DNA of 64,000 bases. Source: Periplaneta americana (Eukaryota; Arthropoda; Insecta; Blattodea; Blattidae). A program made the translations under genes and the position numbers. The stretch spans positions 14,026,800-14,090,799 of the forward strand of contig NC_091131.1 of the NCBI RefSeq assembly GCF_040183065.1. The letters run 5' to 3'. The notes beneath the pieces were generated by a model that had not been told where the DNA came from, did no database searches, and worked only from the letters and a program-made list of their open reading frames with translations. Of the stretch, positions 1 through 10,803 are shown one piece after another. How positions within the stretch are numbered: the first letter of the stretch is position 1; each line of letters opens with the position of its first letter.

Positions 1-158
1 AAACAGATCATGTGACTAGTGAAAAATTGTCACAAGTTACTAGACTGGTAAAATAGTTTGAGAAACAGAATCTACTAGAGCTGGTGAAATATACTCTGGT
101 AACTAGTAACTGGTGAACTATTGAACTAGTATTTTTAAGAAACAGGCCCCAGACAACA
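1..158. mobile_element. MITE-like repeat cut by the left edge
   Basis: The first ~150 bases are full of short inverted ACTAGT/ACTGGT motifs and end in TTAAGAAACAGGCCCC. That layout resembles the end of a snap-back MITE. Only one end is inside the window, so neither a terminal inverted repeat nor a target duplication can be tested. Confidence 0.3.
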
Positions 159-168
159 ATATTAGTTA

Positions 169-3100
169 CCGTAAAGTGGGGTGACTTTGAACACAAAAAA
201 AATATTTTTGCGAAGTAAATGAAAACTTCTCTAGCTATTAATAATCAACTTTCTTCGAAAGTTGCAAGAGGTGCTACAGATTATAGAAATGCTAGTTCAA
301 TAATTTCTAAACCTTCAAAAACAATTTTAAAAAATTATTTTTCATTGTTCAAAGTCACCCCACTGGTCGGGGTCACTTTGAACACAAAAAGATTTTCCCA
401 TTCTATGCCCATCTCAGCATATGTTGTTCAATGATACCCCTTTCATATGAAAGGGCATAGTATTTTCTGTAGAAATAAAATTTTGAAGTTGCTAATTCAA
501 AATATTTTTGTTATTATTTATGAGTTTTCTTCGAAAATCTGGAAGGTTCTGTTATGATTGTAGTTAAATTTTCACAGTAATGCAAATTTTATGTTAGATA
601 CTCAAAAAATGAGAAAAATTATTTAAAAACAGAGCTTTCTAGAACAATTTTATTAATCTGCTAGTAATCAAAATAGCACATTTTTGAGAAATACATATTT
701 AACACAGCAGTGAAAGCAGTCATTGGATATTATAACTGTCAAACATGACACCAAAAGAAAGTCTTCCCCTTCTGTCTACTTTGGGATCAGGTAAAACCTT
801 GCAAATATCACCTTTTTCAATTAAGGATTTATCAGGTACAGTAGGCCATACAAAAAACACTTCACTTAACTCCACCTTCGAATGCCATTTCCTCAGAAAT
901 GTAATTTCATCCTCACTCTCAAGAAGTCCAACATAATGTTTTACAGTTTTCTTCCCACAAAACTTCACTAGAACATATTTTCCTTGAAGCACACTGGTAT
1001 GGTCATCAATATCTATGTCCTCAGTAGCTTGTTCTGTTTCATACTCCTTCAGAATGCCTTCTCGATAATCGTCTCCTTCTTCGCTATCTTCACTTGCACT
1101 TAGTTGGTGAAGCAATTCTTCATCCACTGACTCATCACTTGAATCTGGTAATGTCATTCTTTTTTTGTTTCTTTTTCCTTCCGAAGGATGAGCCACAGGC
1201 AACTGTTTAGGCGGATGACTTGTCTTCTTCTTGGCAACGACTTGTTTGTCTTGACTTGTCGAAGGCTCTGTCTGCTCAGTAAAATCCTCTATGCATATAC
1301 TTTTACCAGGCTGGATTGCTACTTTTCTCCTTCTGGTGGTTGTAGCAGTCTTTCTTCTTCGAACTTGTAACATTGCCAAGACAGAATCGTTCAACTTCAT
1401 AGAAAATTCATTGTCTTCTCCATTTTGAAACTGGCATTCAGGAAGTTTTCTTATTACTTCATACATGTTCAGGGGATGGATGCCAGTAGCTCTGAATCCA
1501 GATATTAAATTTGCAGGAGAACTGGCTTCATTTGCACTCAGTGTAGCTTTCAGTAGTGAAGGGAAAACATCTTTCGGTAAATTACCATTTATCCCTGATT
1601 CCTCTCTCCATTGCGCCAAAGTTTTTCTCCAATGACCCTTCAAAGGTCTGAAGAATGCCACATCAAGTGGCTGCATCAAGTGGGTGCAATTGGGTGGTAG
1701 GCAGAGAAACCTAACATCATTTTCATTGGCAGCTTTGATGACCTGAACTGAAAAATGACTAGACAGGTTATCTCCAATAATCACCTTTGGACCAGTTAGC
1801 CGTTTAGCATGAGGCAAGTAGACAGTGAGGAACCAATCTTCAAATGTACACCCATCAAACCACCCACTTTTTGTGTGGTTGTAACGGGCTTTTGAAGGAC
1901 CTCCTCGGCACCACGTACTCCACATATTCTCAGATTTGTATACAACGTATACTGGGAGGAGAACACCTGTAGCTGTTCCACAAAACATGACTGAAAATCC
2001 AGTTTTGGAATGTGTCATTACTCTCTCAGGATATTTACTGCCACGTTTGATGAGAACATTCTTGCTCCCAGGGTCATCGCCGAAGTTTGTCTCGTCAAAG
2101 TTGGAGATATTTTCAGGTGGTACACCGTTCAGTGATATTTTCAAGTTGTCAAAATACTGTTCAACAACCTCCCTACTAAGAGATGCTCTGTTTGGATTGA
2201 TGTTGGTGCTTTGTCGCAATGATAATATATTTTTGTGCCTACTTAGAAAGGACTTCGCCCAATCTAAACCAGGAAGGTTTGTAGGCCCAAACTTTGCAAC
2301 TCTCCGTCCCATTCTGTCCAACAACATTTTAGTTATTATCCTGATATCAAAGAAATCTAATGGGTATCCCCAATCCCCCATTTGAATCACACAATCACAC
2401 AACTGTTTTTCTTCTTCTGTTGTAAAAACAGTTTGTCCACCAGGATTTTTTGAATGTTTATTTTTCATTTTATTGCACAGAGTTCCTTTCGGTATTTTGA
2501 ATATTTGGGACACCCTGTTCAGTGACATTTTGTTTTCTCGAATTAATTGCAGGGCTTCCTCAAGAGTACTTTCTGAGTAGTTCCTGTAGTTCCGAAAACC
2601 AGGACTTGGTTTGTAGTTCCTCACCATACCGGTATCTGTAGGCCTACAAATGAAAACAAAGCAATGTTAATTTAGGCCTAATTATTAAATAATGCCATTT
2701 TATAATAATATATTAGTAAATGCATGAACTTACTATTACATATACATACCTAGTAAATTTACAGATCAAATAAACACACTATAGCTTTTCAAAACACGCA
2801 AACAATTCACCATTACTGACCAGCTGATCTGTCATGGCAGCCACTCCCACTGTTCAAAGCCGCCCCGTGAATAACAAGCCCTCACATTTTATTTAATTAT
2901 GTCTTGGCGAATAAACTTAGCGTCTTAAACTTTTAGTAGACTTTCGTTCAGATATTTACCTTGGACATAAAGGCTCAATTACAGTTCTATTACCTAAACT
3001 GCTTATTATACAGTGCAAATGTTTTTGGGGTATCGAAAAATGTACATTTCGGGAAATTTTATTTTCCCTTTTTTCAATTGGTGAGCATGACAATATCTTT

Positions 3101-3258
3101 TCGATTGTTACATCAAGTGAAAGTATCGATATTTAGCTACTTATAATGTTTGTGCAACTAGTTCAGTTTTATCGCAGCAGGGTACAGCATTTAATTTAGA
3201 AAGGCGCTAAATTACTGTTCAAAGTCACCTCGGCGTTCAAAGTCACCCCACTTTACGG
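169..3258 (-). mobile_element. pogo/Tigger-like DNA transposon, apparently complete
   Basis: The element is 3,090 bp with near-perfect terminal inverted repeats of about 26 bp starting CCGTAAAGTGGGG and ending near GACTTTGAAC. It is flanked by TA at 167-168 and 3259-3260, the target duplication expected for the Tc1/mariner-pogo superfamily. The GTTCAAAGTCACC motif of the repeat recurs inside both ends (about 346-361, 371-383, 2850-2866 and 3216-3229), forming subterminal repeats. One long intronless transposase ORF fills the middle. Intact ORF, intact ends and clean duplication suggest recent insertion. Confidence 0.93.
720..2627 (-). CDS. pogo-family transposase, 635 aa, intact
   Basis: This is a cut-and-paste transposase acting on the ends of its own element. 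An N-terminal psq/CENP-B-type helix-turn-helix lies at about residues 17-60 (TLEEALQLIRENKMSLNRVS followed by KIPKGTL). A CENP-B/Tc5-type DNA-binding segment follows at about 70-150. The DDE_1 catalytic domain carries D178 (NFDETNF), D286 (IIGDN) and D322 (MQPLDVAFF), a DD35D arrangement typical of pogo relatives. Residues ~420-540 are charged and low-complexity, with KKRM and SEDSEEGDD stretches. A conserved-looking C-terminal segment (VKHYVGLLESEDEITFLRKW) is of a kind often seen in arthropod DDE_1 proteins. The frame has no interruption. The ATG at 2625-2627 is the first in frame and leaves a ~630-bp upstream region inside the element. Family is secure; activity is inferred. Confidence 0.93.
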   Translation of the reverse strand: MVRNYKPSPGFRNYRNYSESTLEEALQLIRENKMSLNRVSQIFKIPKGTLCNKMKNKHSKNPGGQTVFTTEEEKQLCDCVIQMGDWGYPLDFFDIRIITKMLLDRMGRRVAKFGPTNLPGLDWAKSFLSRHKNILSLRQSTNINPNRASLSREVVEQYFDNLKISLNGVPPENISNFDETNFGDDPGSKNVLIKRGSKYPERVMTHSKTGFSVMFCGTATGVLLPVYVVYKSENMWSTWCRGGPSKARYNHTKSGWFDGCTFEDWFLTVYLPHAKRLTGPKVIIGDNLSSHFSVQVIKAANENDVRFLCLPPNCTHLMQPLDVAFFRPLKGHWRKTLAQWREESGINGNLPKDVFPSLLKATLSANEASSPANLISGFRATGIHPLNMYEVIRKLPECQFQNGEDNEFSMKLNDSVLAMLQVRRRKTATTTRRRKVAIQPGKSICIEDFTEQTEPSTSQDKQVVAKKKTSHPPKQLPVAHPSEGKRNKKRMTLPDSSDESVDEELLHQLSASEDSEEGDDYREGILKEYETEQATEDIDIDDHTSVLQGKYVLVKFCGKKTVKHYVGLLESEDEITFLRKWHSKVELSEVFFVWPTVPDKSLIEKGDICKVLPDPKVDRRGRLSFGVMFDSYNIQ

Positions 3259-3404
3259 TAACCATAAACCAGATTTTAATATGATATTATCATAATTTTC
3301 CACTGTGCGAGTATAAAAAGAAATATGAACGTTTTATGTTAACTGGATTTGGTACAACCAAATCCATTTCCTGCCTCACCCATTGTTGTTGTACAAATAA
3401 GGTA

Positions 3405-3942
3405 TTATCGCCGCGCTCTCATGCTTAACATGTCGGCATCATACAATAACGTGCGGTGTGCTTTTAAAACATCATTTTGCCGACTGATTGTTGCTCTGTA
3501 GGTTTCACTCTAAGCGTTACATTGTCACGTCTACTTCCTCGATAAGAATAAGCACTAGTTTGTTATATTGTTAAATGGCTATTATTATTATTATTATTAT
3601 TACTATTATTATTATTATCATTTTTTCATATACGAGTACGTTGACATTCTTAACTCTTAATAATAACTCTTTAATAATAATTTTTAATCACATACCTTAA
3701 TGTTCGTCCTCAGCACAAGACATTGCAACCTCGGTTTTAGTCTACGTGGGTTAGACAAGTAGGTGTCATTTAATAATGGAAGCAGCTTATTGGTTGCAAT
3801 ATTGAAATTGAGGCGAGTGATTGGAGCGGCGACATAAGAAATTGAAAACAATAATGTAATTAAATTTCAAAGACCTGCCGAATGTTATGCACGAGGCCAC
3901 TCAAAGTCCTGCCGAATGTTAACCATGAGAGCGCGGCGATAA
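3405..3942. mobile_element. MITE, 538 bp, TA target duplication
   Basis: Inverted ends TTATCGCCGCGCTCTCATG face each other, with TA on both sides (3403-3404 and 3943-3944). A subterminal unit AAAGNCCTGCCGAATGTTA occurs twice near the right end (about 3870 and 3904) and is related to the left-end AACATGTCGGCA. There is no ORF. An ATT microsatellite lies at ~3582-3620. It is a non-autonomous Tc1/mariner-like element. Confidence 0.75.
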
Positions 3943-4132
3943 TATGCCACATTTGTTAAATTCTTAATCTAATTATGTATGAATTGTTTTTGTAAATGAA
4001 TTTATATATTTATTCATAAAGAGTAGATAAAACTGAATTATTATTTTCACATATGATATAATATGTTATATTATTTAATTTATCATTCTGCATTATACTA
4101 TCCAGTATATTCTTGATCTACTTCATTCAATT

Positions 4133-4315
4133 ATGAAGGAATATGCCGCATATGTTCAAAAGTATAGATGTGGGAAAGCAAAACACAACATGTCGAAAGA
4201 TTCGGTGGAAGAAGTTGCCGGTAATAGTTGGAAAGCTCGATGTAAATGGTGTAAGGTGATATTGAATGCAAAATATTCAGATTTAATTGTCCATACGATT
4301 TGGCATAGAATATAG
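4133..4315 (+). pseudogene. hAT-type BED zinc-finger fragment
   Basis: A 60-codon stretch reads ARCKWCKVILNAKYSDLIVH, a C-x2-C finger followed by histidines in the style of the N-terminal BED finger of hAT transposases. Nothing else of a transposase follows and no terminal repeats were found around it, so I treat it as an isolated remnant. The match rests on a short motif. Confidence 0.4.
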
Positions 4316-4580
4316 AGTCTACAAAGTGATACACACTTTCCATAATTTAGTCTACATTTTTTTTATAAAATTCTCCACAGAAAAATCTGGAGTTTTTGAA
4401 CTACAGTTTAGCGGTTTCTTTAAGCTTGTGCAGCGGTAAATGCAATTCACAGTTTGGCAACACTGTCTGCCACATTATTAGCTTCGTAAATAACATATTC
4501 TCCGACATACCTCACGATATAATACAACAAGAGCTACAATCTTTTAATGAAAAAGCAAAATGATCGGTATTATAACACTA

Positions 4581-5811
4581 CTAGTGGCTTGTACAGCAAA
4601 TGCTGCAAACTAAGTCCATTAGACGTTCAAATAAAAATTTTTAAGATTTATTTTCAATAAAGAATACCAGACATTTTGAAAGTTGTTTGCTTCCATAATA
4701 ATGAAACATACTCCTTCTGAATGGTTTTTTATGCCAAATACTTTTTCTTGAACCTAACCATCTTCAGTTCTTGAGTTTCAACGCGAAAACGCAAGTAACA
4801 ATGTCAGGACGATCAGTGGGTTTTTCATGTGGGAGTAAAGCAATAGCTATTTCAGGTCTTTGTGGATTGTAGGTGAAAGAAAAAAATATTTGCTATGTTT
4901 TCGAACAATAGACATAGCATCTTGGTATAGCTGCTCCATGGAGAGCTTGAAATGTAGAGGGTAAAATCATTTTATCCTGCTAAGAAATCTTGCTGAAATG
5001 ATTGGGAGGCTATACAATTTTCTAGGCCTCTTATTTTATCAGTAAGTAAATACCTTTTGGTCTGTCCTTAGGAACAGTAATTTTTGCGCTCTCTCAGCCA
5101 ATATTGAAGAGAGTGATTAATAACTATAAAAATATTTCATTTTTAATAACAATATTATCTTACGTAAGTTTTGCAGTTGATATACATACTATACTCGTAT
5201 AGCTGCCACTCAGTAAATTATAGAAATGAAGATCTAATTTAAGATATTCTCTACGTCTACTTATATAACACCAAAACGTTTCAATTTCATATCATCAATA
5301 TAGCATTCATGTGTATAATTAATGAAAAATAGTCGCATCATGGCATTAACTATAATAATATTTCATTTCTAATGGTAATAGTGACATCAAACCATCTCAA
5401 GTTTTGTAGATTTTAATATCCAATACACAGCTGTACTCAGAAAATTACACACAGCAGAATCAGACCTGTAAATTATTTTTAGTAAGCCTTGAAGTTTTTA
5501 ATAACCAATTGAATTTGAGCTCTAAATATGTTAGTAATCCTGCAGGTCATGGCCTTCGTGTAATAACGTATTGTTTATTGTAGTGTGTGTTTTGTTTTAC
5601 TCTGAAATGAAATTAGCCCTAGTTCTCAAAAGTGACGAAAGATGGATTTTGGAAAATAGGAAAATTATGTAGGAAAACTAACACTTCACTGAAAGTTACA
5701 ATTTTTCTTAAAATCCTTGGATGCCCAGCTTCAAAATGAGGGGTCATTTATTAAAATCCGTTCATTCGTTTTCCCGTAATTTCCATTACCAGTTCAAATT
5801 ATATATATAGA
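4581..5811 (-). mobile_element. non-autonomous Helitron, copy 1
   Basis: Read on the - strand the element begins TCTATATATATAATTTGAAC and ends in CTAG. A short hairpin (CAGCA/TGCTG stem, + strand 4593-4605) lies just inside the 3' end. The flanking bases are A before TC and T after CTAG, the expected AT insertion site. There is no target duplication and no Rep/helicase ORF. A second copy with the same ends lies at 46,125-47,131. Confidence 0.8.
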
Positions 5812-5822
5812 TATCGGAATTA

Positions 5823-6238
5823 CCCTATAGTCCCGACGCTGTTATTTCCGGCGTGACTCCGCCTCTTTGCTTACGTCTTAGAAAGTGAAGGCTCTATAAA
5901 GGCTAGGTAGGTAGTATCGTTCGCCATTTTTGTTCTTACGTTGCCGAGCTACCATACGAGGAATCTATTTGCCACACTGTTAAACATTATCCTGTCGTAG
6001 CTACTATGATAATAAATCAATCGCAATGTAATTCAGCAAATAATTGAGCGGCAAATAACGTGTTCGTGTGCTTTCTGCGAACGCCAACGAAAGAGCTAAA
6101 ATGGCGGGCGATTATATTAAGTATTTATGGAGCCTTAAGAAATGAATCAGCGAATCACAAGACGCACACGTTTAAATGTAGCCGACCTGCAACGCGATTG
6201 GCTGCCGGAAATTAGAGCGACGGGACTATAATTTACGG
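5823..6238. mobile_element. MITE, ~416 bp, CCC/CCG ends
   Basis: Imperfect inverted ends share ATAGTCCCG, CGCT and ATTTCCGGC in the same order. They are flanked by TA at 5821-5822 and 6239-6240. The right terminus reads CCGTAAATTATAGTCCCG inward, sharing CCGTAAA with the pogo-like element at 169-3258. No coding capacity is visible. Confidence 0.65.
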
Positions 6239-6240
6239 TA

Positions 6241-6904
6241 TGTGTAGCATTAATAAAAAAAATTTAAACAGTTTATCTTAATGTATCTCCTTAAATGATC
6301 GGTAAATCTTTCTTATGTCACAGCCACTAATAAATAAATATAAAATTCCTTGGGTTTGAAGTAATGAGTAGTAGAAATTGATGTGATCACTGGGAGAGCT
6401 GTAAGCTCATCCAATCCGCCCTAAATACGTACCTTACTTATATACGAAAATCGTCGTGCGTGAACGAAGAACACCACCATATTTCTTTAATGTAACAGTG
6501 GGTTTCAGTGTTGCCAAGATAATAATATACACACCTAATCAAACCTAATCTAACCTGTCACATAATACTACACACCTATGGTAACATTCCTCACATTTAG
6601 TATCATTTCTTTTTCATGTATTGCCGGCTCTGCCAATCGTGTCGGTTTCCATCTAGTGGAAGTGGATCATACTACTAATTCGAAGAAGAAGCAATGGCGA
6701 CTTTCATAATAATTACATTGTACATGTTTCGTCATATACTAAATGTGTTAATGTAGTAATAATAATTCTCTATATATAATACAATAAGATTTGAAATGTG
6801 TTGTGGTTGTGATAAAAGTATTGGAAATTGATTTATAGTGTCACATTATAGTGTACAATATTCGTTCAGTGGCTGTTGGATGCTCTAGATTGACCTCTTT
6901 TAAG
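6241..6904. other. no gene recognised
   Basis: AT-rich sequence with no ORF above background and no RNA gene or repeat structure that I can identify. Confidence 0.5.
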
Positions 6905-7300
6905 AGAGTAATTAAATTGAGGAAAAGCCTCAAAGACCCCCGCCATGCATTCCAGGGTTAAGCCGAAATGTTAATGCTTTTTGTCCAGAAGTTTCTAACA
7001 CAAACCTATTATTTATTAATATTTGAGGAGAAAAATTCGCTCCGACGCCGGGGATCGAACCCGGGTCCTTGGTTCTACGTACCAATCGCTCTGACCACTG
7101 AGCTACGCCGGATTCAATCCACAGCACCGGATCGAATTCTCCTCCTTCAATGTTTCCCTTTGTGGCCTGACTCCAAGTTAGGCATATATGTTGACATATA
7201 TGTCCAATGTCAACTGCCATTATACTAGGAGCGCACTCAGCTGAGTGACTTGTTTGGCCGGGATTCCGCAGTTAAGTGCACAGAAATCTGTACAGACATA
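6905..7300 (-). mobile_element. tRNA-headed SINE, family E, copy 1
   Basis: On the - strand a tRNA-like module runs GCGTAGCTCAGTGGTCAGAG (A box) to GGGTTCGATCC (B box). Unlike the other SINEs here, it is preceded by a ~200-bp body containing GGAATCCCGGCCAAACAAGT and GTCACTCAGCTGAGTGCGC, matching the palindrome copies at 19.96-21.67 kb. Approximate ends; no target duplication established. Confidence 0.6.
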
Positions 7301-7384
7301 TGCACTGCAGCTATGAGAATATTATAGATTTATTAATTTAGAGTGTTATTTTAATGTGATTCAATTCTTTCATCAAATTGTATA

Positions 7385-7644
7385 ATTGAGGGGCGTTTTC
7401 ACAAAACTCGTTATCTACAAAATCTTCTTTTTTTCAAGACAACTCATTTCTAAAATACACAACTGTAGATACCGAGTTTTGAAAAATCTCTTATATTTCA
7501 AGATCAATTTACTGATATACTTATCAACTTTAGCTTAATTCTGATAGCACCATTGGATTCTCCTGACCCAAAAACATAAGGAGACGCTAAAACCTCAAAA
7601 TCGAAAAAAATGTAGATAACGAGTTTTGTGAAAACGCCCCTCAA
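7385..7644. mobile_element. MITE with ~35-bp near-perfect inverted ends
   Basis: The left end AATTGAGGGGCGTTTTCACA and its complement at 7610-7644 match across about 35 bp, through AACTCGTTATCTACA. The interior is about 190 bp of AT-rich non-coding sequence. The superfamily cannot be fixed because the flanking AATT/TAA context hides the target duplication. Confidence 0.75.
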
Positions 7645-8038
7645 TTTAAAACCTGGGATCACTTAATTTATAATTTAAAATGCTACTTTTATTTTTAAGA
7701 AAATTTGTATTCTGATCGCTCAACAATTCTCACTCAGTGGAATGTGCCAATGAATCTCACCTGGTAGCATGATAATTATCTTCTTTTTTTTTTAAATTCC
7801 AGTCTTGCAGTTTTAAATTTACTATATGTTTACACTCTTTACAAATGTCTGTATAAGTTATTCCATTTTCTTGTCTCCTAATAATAGTTAAAACAAATTT
7901 TATCCATCTTTGTGATATATTCTGACCTATATTCATAGACTTACTAAGTGCTAGACCGCTCACTGGCGCTAGCGTTATGCTCCCAAATTGAACAGCCGAC
8001 GAGCGGCCATTTGATTGGTTGAGCTGAATAAGTAGGCT
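7645..8038. other. no gene recognised
   Basis: AT-rich sequence directly upstream of the THAP remnant. The - strand open frame crossing it has no recognisable domain and overlaps the THAP start, so I do not call it. Confidence 0.45.
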
Positions 8039-8195
8039 ATGGTTCGTTCGTGTGCTGCTTTTAATTGCAACAATCCACACTGATGTAAAGATAAAGTAGG
8101 AAGGAATGCTACATTTCACTGATTAGTTAATCTTTAATTTCTACAACGATTTTTCCTCCGTATTATGTTACAGAAGACAAACTATTGTACCTTTA

Positions 8196-9198
8196 TAGGG
8201 ACATCACTTTATTTTTACTAACATTTTTAACATTAACCTAGCTATACTCGGAAACACTGTTACCCCCCTTTCATTACAGGAGTTTGGAGTTGCTAGTGCA
8301 ATATGTAAACAAATCATTTTACTAGCTATAGGAGGAGAGAAAAGTAGTGTATCCATTTATGTTACAGGGAAATATAGTATTACGATTTTCAGTTTGGTCA
8401 TTACTTTACAGTATTTTATCAAAAAACAGTAGAATAGTAACATTTTTTTTTTCACAAACTCAAGTCTTCAGGCGGTCATATACATTATGTAATGTCTACT
8501 TTATTCAGCATATTACTAACCTAATTTATTCCTGAAAATTTTGTGAGCACTTCCGTAAGAAACCCCAATTTCTACAGCTAACTTCTCGACCGACTTATTA
8601 GGACCTCGCTGCATCCTTTCTCTAGCATCTTCTACAGCATCTTTTGTCACCTTTGTTGGCCATCTTACACATTTCTTCCTTTCTGTACACTCTGTTGCTC
8701 TAAATTTATCTACCAGATTAATGACATTTCTACGAAAATATCCCGTAATGATATAATCAGGAAATTGTGAAAAAAAAAGAAAGAAAAACTGCTGTTCACA
8801 TTAGGTTATATTGTAATTCCAGTTTCCATCATCGTCCTTCATACCTATAAACAGTAAAACAAAACTCTTGTTTAAATAATGCTGTTAAGTACCGCACCAT
8901 ATTATAGGGTAACTCTAATCTTCACTTGTGCTCAGTCCAGACAGATAAATTCAATTATGCTACACACCATACTTGTGTGAAAATAAACTTCAATAATATA
9001 AGCTTTTTCTTCTACAGAAAATGCAACATATTTCTGAAACACACTGTACTCTGTACTGTTTATTTCACTGCTAGCAACAGCGACCGTAAGTTTGTGTGAC
9101 TGACGTTAGCAAGGATATTAGTGAAAGGGGTGGGAGTCAAGTACATTTAGAAACGCAGGTACAATAAAAATTGAAGTAAAAATAAAGTGATGTCCCTG
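8196..9198 (-). mobile_element. Tc1/mariner-type transposon, decayed
   Basis: Inverted ends (C/T)AGGGACATCACTTTATTTTT are flanked by TA at 8194-8195 and 9199-9200. On the - strand about 8547-8745 encodes a helix-turn-helix pair like the N-terminus of IS630/Tc1-type transposases: VTKDAVEDARERMQRGPNKS followed by LAVEIGVSYGSAHKI. No catalytic domain remains. It sits in the intron of the THAP remnant. Confidence 0.75.
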
Positions 9199-9335
9199 TA
9201 CAACTATTTGTGTTTCAGGTTTCCTCTGAGTAAAGATTTCCTTAACCGAAAATGGATAGGTGCAATCCGCAGAGAGAATTTCTACCCTACAATGAATCAT
9301 TCAGTGTGTTCAACGCATTTCGAAATAGTTGTTAC

Positions 9336-10190
9336 CAGTGGCGTAGCATGAAATTTTGAGCAGGGGAAGCTAATTCAAGTTGTCTTTCATGCAATATGAG
9401 AAAACGTATTACAAAAATATAGTCTTAAAATAAATAGTAGTCAATGTCAAGTCAGCAGTCGAAGATTGGTTGGAACCTCGTAACACCAATAAGGCATGAC
9501 CTCAAATGGTACGTAGTAAAATATGATTTCACGGTTTACACATATCTCTAACAAATAGACACGTATACGTATAACATTAGCTGACTCCCTGTCATAGAGG
9601 AATCACAATATTAACGGTCAATAGATACAGTATTAGTATCATTACGTAAGTATGCGTCTCTCTTTTGGTTGTATCCTTCATTGACAGCAAGGGAGTCGGT
9701 CATTTGTTTTTTAGATCACACTTTTGTTCGTAAGTCAGTCTTGATAATAGAATTGTCCTAAAAAATTCAAGTAAATTGGTGTCAGGAACTGTTATTTCAC
9801 TCATTATTTATTATATCAGCCACAATGCACACTAACACTTCAACTGAACACAACTGATGAAAAGGGATAACTCGGAAACTACTTATTTTCAATGTTAAAG
9901 CTAGCTTCTTGATAGCCTTACGACCAGGATAGTTAAGTTAGAAAGGGATGGAAAATCTGCAGAAGAATGAGTGTGAGAAACCAGTCTGCTTGGAAGCTGG
10001 TGTGTGCAGGCTTCTAATTTACTGCTGCATCACAAATCATCCTGAGCTGCCGCATCACAATATTTAACGCGTAATCATAAATTCTATTAAAATTAATAAA
10101 TAATTTTGTCCATGGACTGCAGATTTATTATGAAATTATTATTAACTGGGGAAGCTGAGCTTTTTAGCTTACATTGACGCTACGCCACTG
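9336..10190. mobile_element. non-autonomous hAT element, 855 bp
   Basis: Ends CAGTGGCGTAGC and GCTACGCCACTG are perfect 12-bp inverted repeats. The 8-bp target duplication GTTGTTAC at 9328-9335 and 10191-10198 is exact. A second GGGGAAGCT match lies just inside both ends. There is no transposase ORF. The insertion splits the second THAP exon. Confidence 0.9.
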
Positions 10191-10447
10191 GTTGTTACCT
10201 TTCAAACTACGCTATTACCATACACATTGTTATTGTCCTTCATTCACTCCATTGTGTTCAAACAGCTGTTGTTTCAGTGCATACATGAATAATTATTCAC
10301 CGAATTTAAAGATCCAGAAACTGTATAAATTATAAAAAGTTAATTTTTTAATATGACCGATTGAAAGTAACTCTTATCTTAGTTACGGATTAATTAAGCA
10401 GTTTCTCATACTACTACTACTACTTATTGCTGCTGCTACTACTACTG

Positions 10448-10490
<43 letters not shown>
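10448..10490. repeat. (ATA)n microsatellite
   Basis: About 14 ATA units abut the 3' end of a - strand SINE, with further units at 10,770-10,790 on its other side. It is either the SINE's own tail or a microsatellite target. Confidence 0.8.
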
Positions 10491-10492
<2 letters not shown>

Positions 10493-10770
10493 TATCCCCG
10501 TCACATGCCATGAAGGCACTTGAGGGGCATGGTGGTAGACCCCCATGCTTTCCATGACCTCGGCACTAGAATGAGGTGGTGTGGTCGGCACCACGCTCTG
10601 ACTGCCTTTTACCCGCGGGAAAGACCCGATACTCAATTTTATAGGAGGCTGAGTGAACCTTGGGGCCGTTTTGGAAGTTTGGCAACGAGAAAAATCCCGT
10701 CACCACCTGGGATCGAACTCTGGACCTTCCGTAGCCAGCTGCTCTATCAACTGAGCTACCCTGCCGCCCA
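10491..10770 (-). mobile_element. tRNA-derived SINE, family A, copy 1
   Basis: On the - strand the head reads GGTAGCTCAGTTGATAGAGC (A box) and GAGTTCGATCCCAG (B box). A ~200-bp body follows, ending in the constant CTTCATGGCATG and GACGGGGATAC. Other copies are at 22,492-22,790 and 62,859-63,150. The open frames on both strands here are SINE sequence, not genes. Confidence 0.85.
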
Positions 10771-10803
10771 ATAATAATAATAATAATAATCTTATAATAT
10801 AAA

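Larger units (their letters stand above)
8039..10198 (+). pseudogene. THAP-domain gene remnant in two exons
   Basis: The ATG at 8039 opens MVRSCAAFNCNN, the C-x4-C start of a THAP zinc finger. An in-frame stop follows shortly after, and about 1.1 kb later an acceptor (TTTCAG, ending 9218) leads into RFPLSKDFLNRKWIGAIRRE and SVCSTHFE. This gives the FP motif, the conserved W and the C-x2-H pair of the THAP fold. The exon split just before RFP is one I recall in other THAP genes. The intron holds a Tc1/mariner element at 8196-9198; without it the intron would be only about 100 bp. The second exon is cut by a hAT insertion (9336-10190). No further domain is visible, so host gene and P-element transposase are both possible. 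It is dead. Confidence 0.7.

Noticed and set aside
7757-8119. 120-aa - strand frame
   Set aside because: Antisense to the THAP first exon, no domain, AT-rich composition.
10491-10770. tRNA genes suggested by A and B boxes (also at 10.8, 22.7, 25.4, 43.2, 47.2, 51.7, 55.5 and 62.9 kb)
   Set aside because: Each box pair is part of a dispersed SINE with a common body and tail and lacks a clean cloverleaf; several have target duplications.
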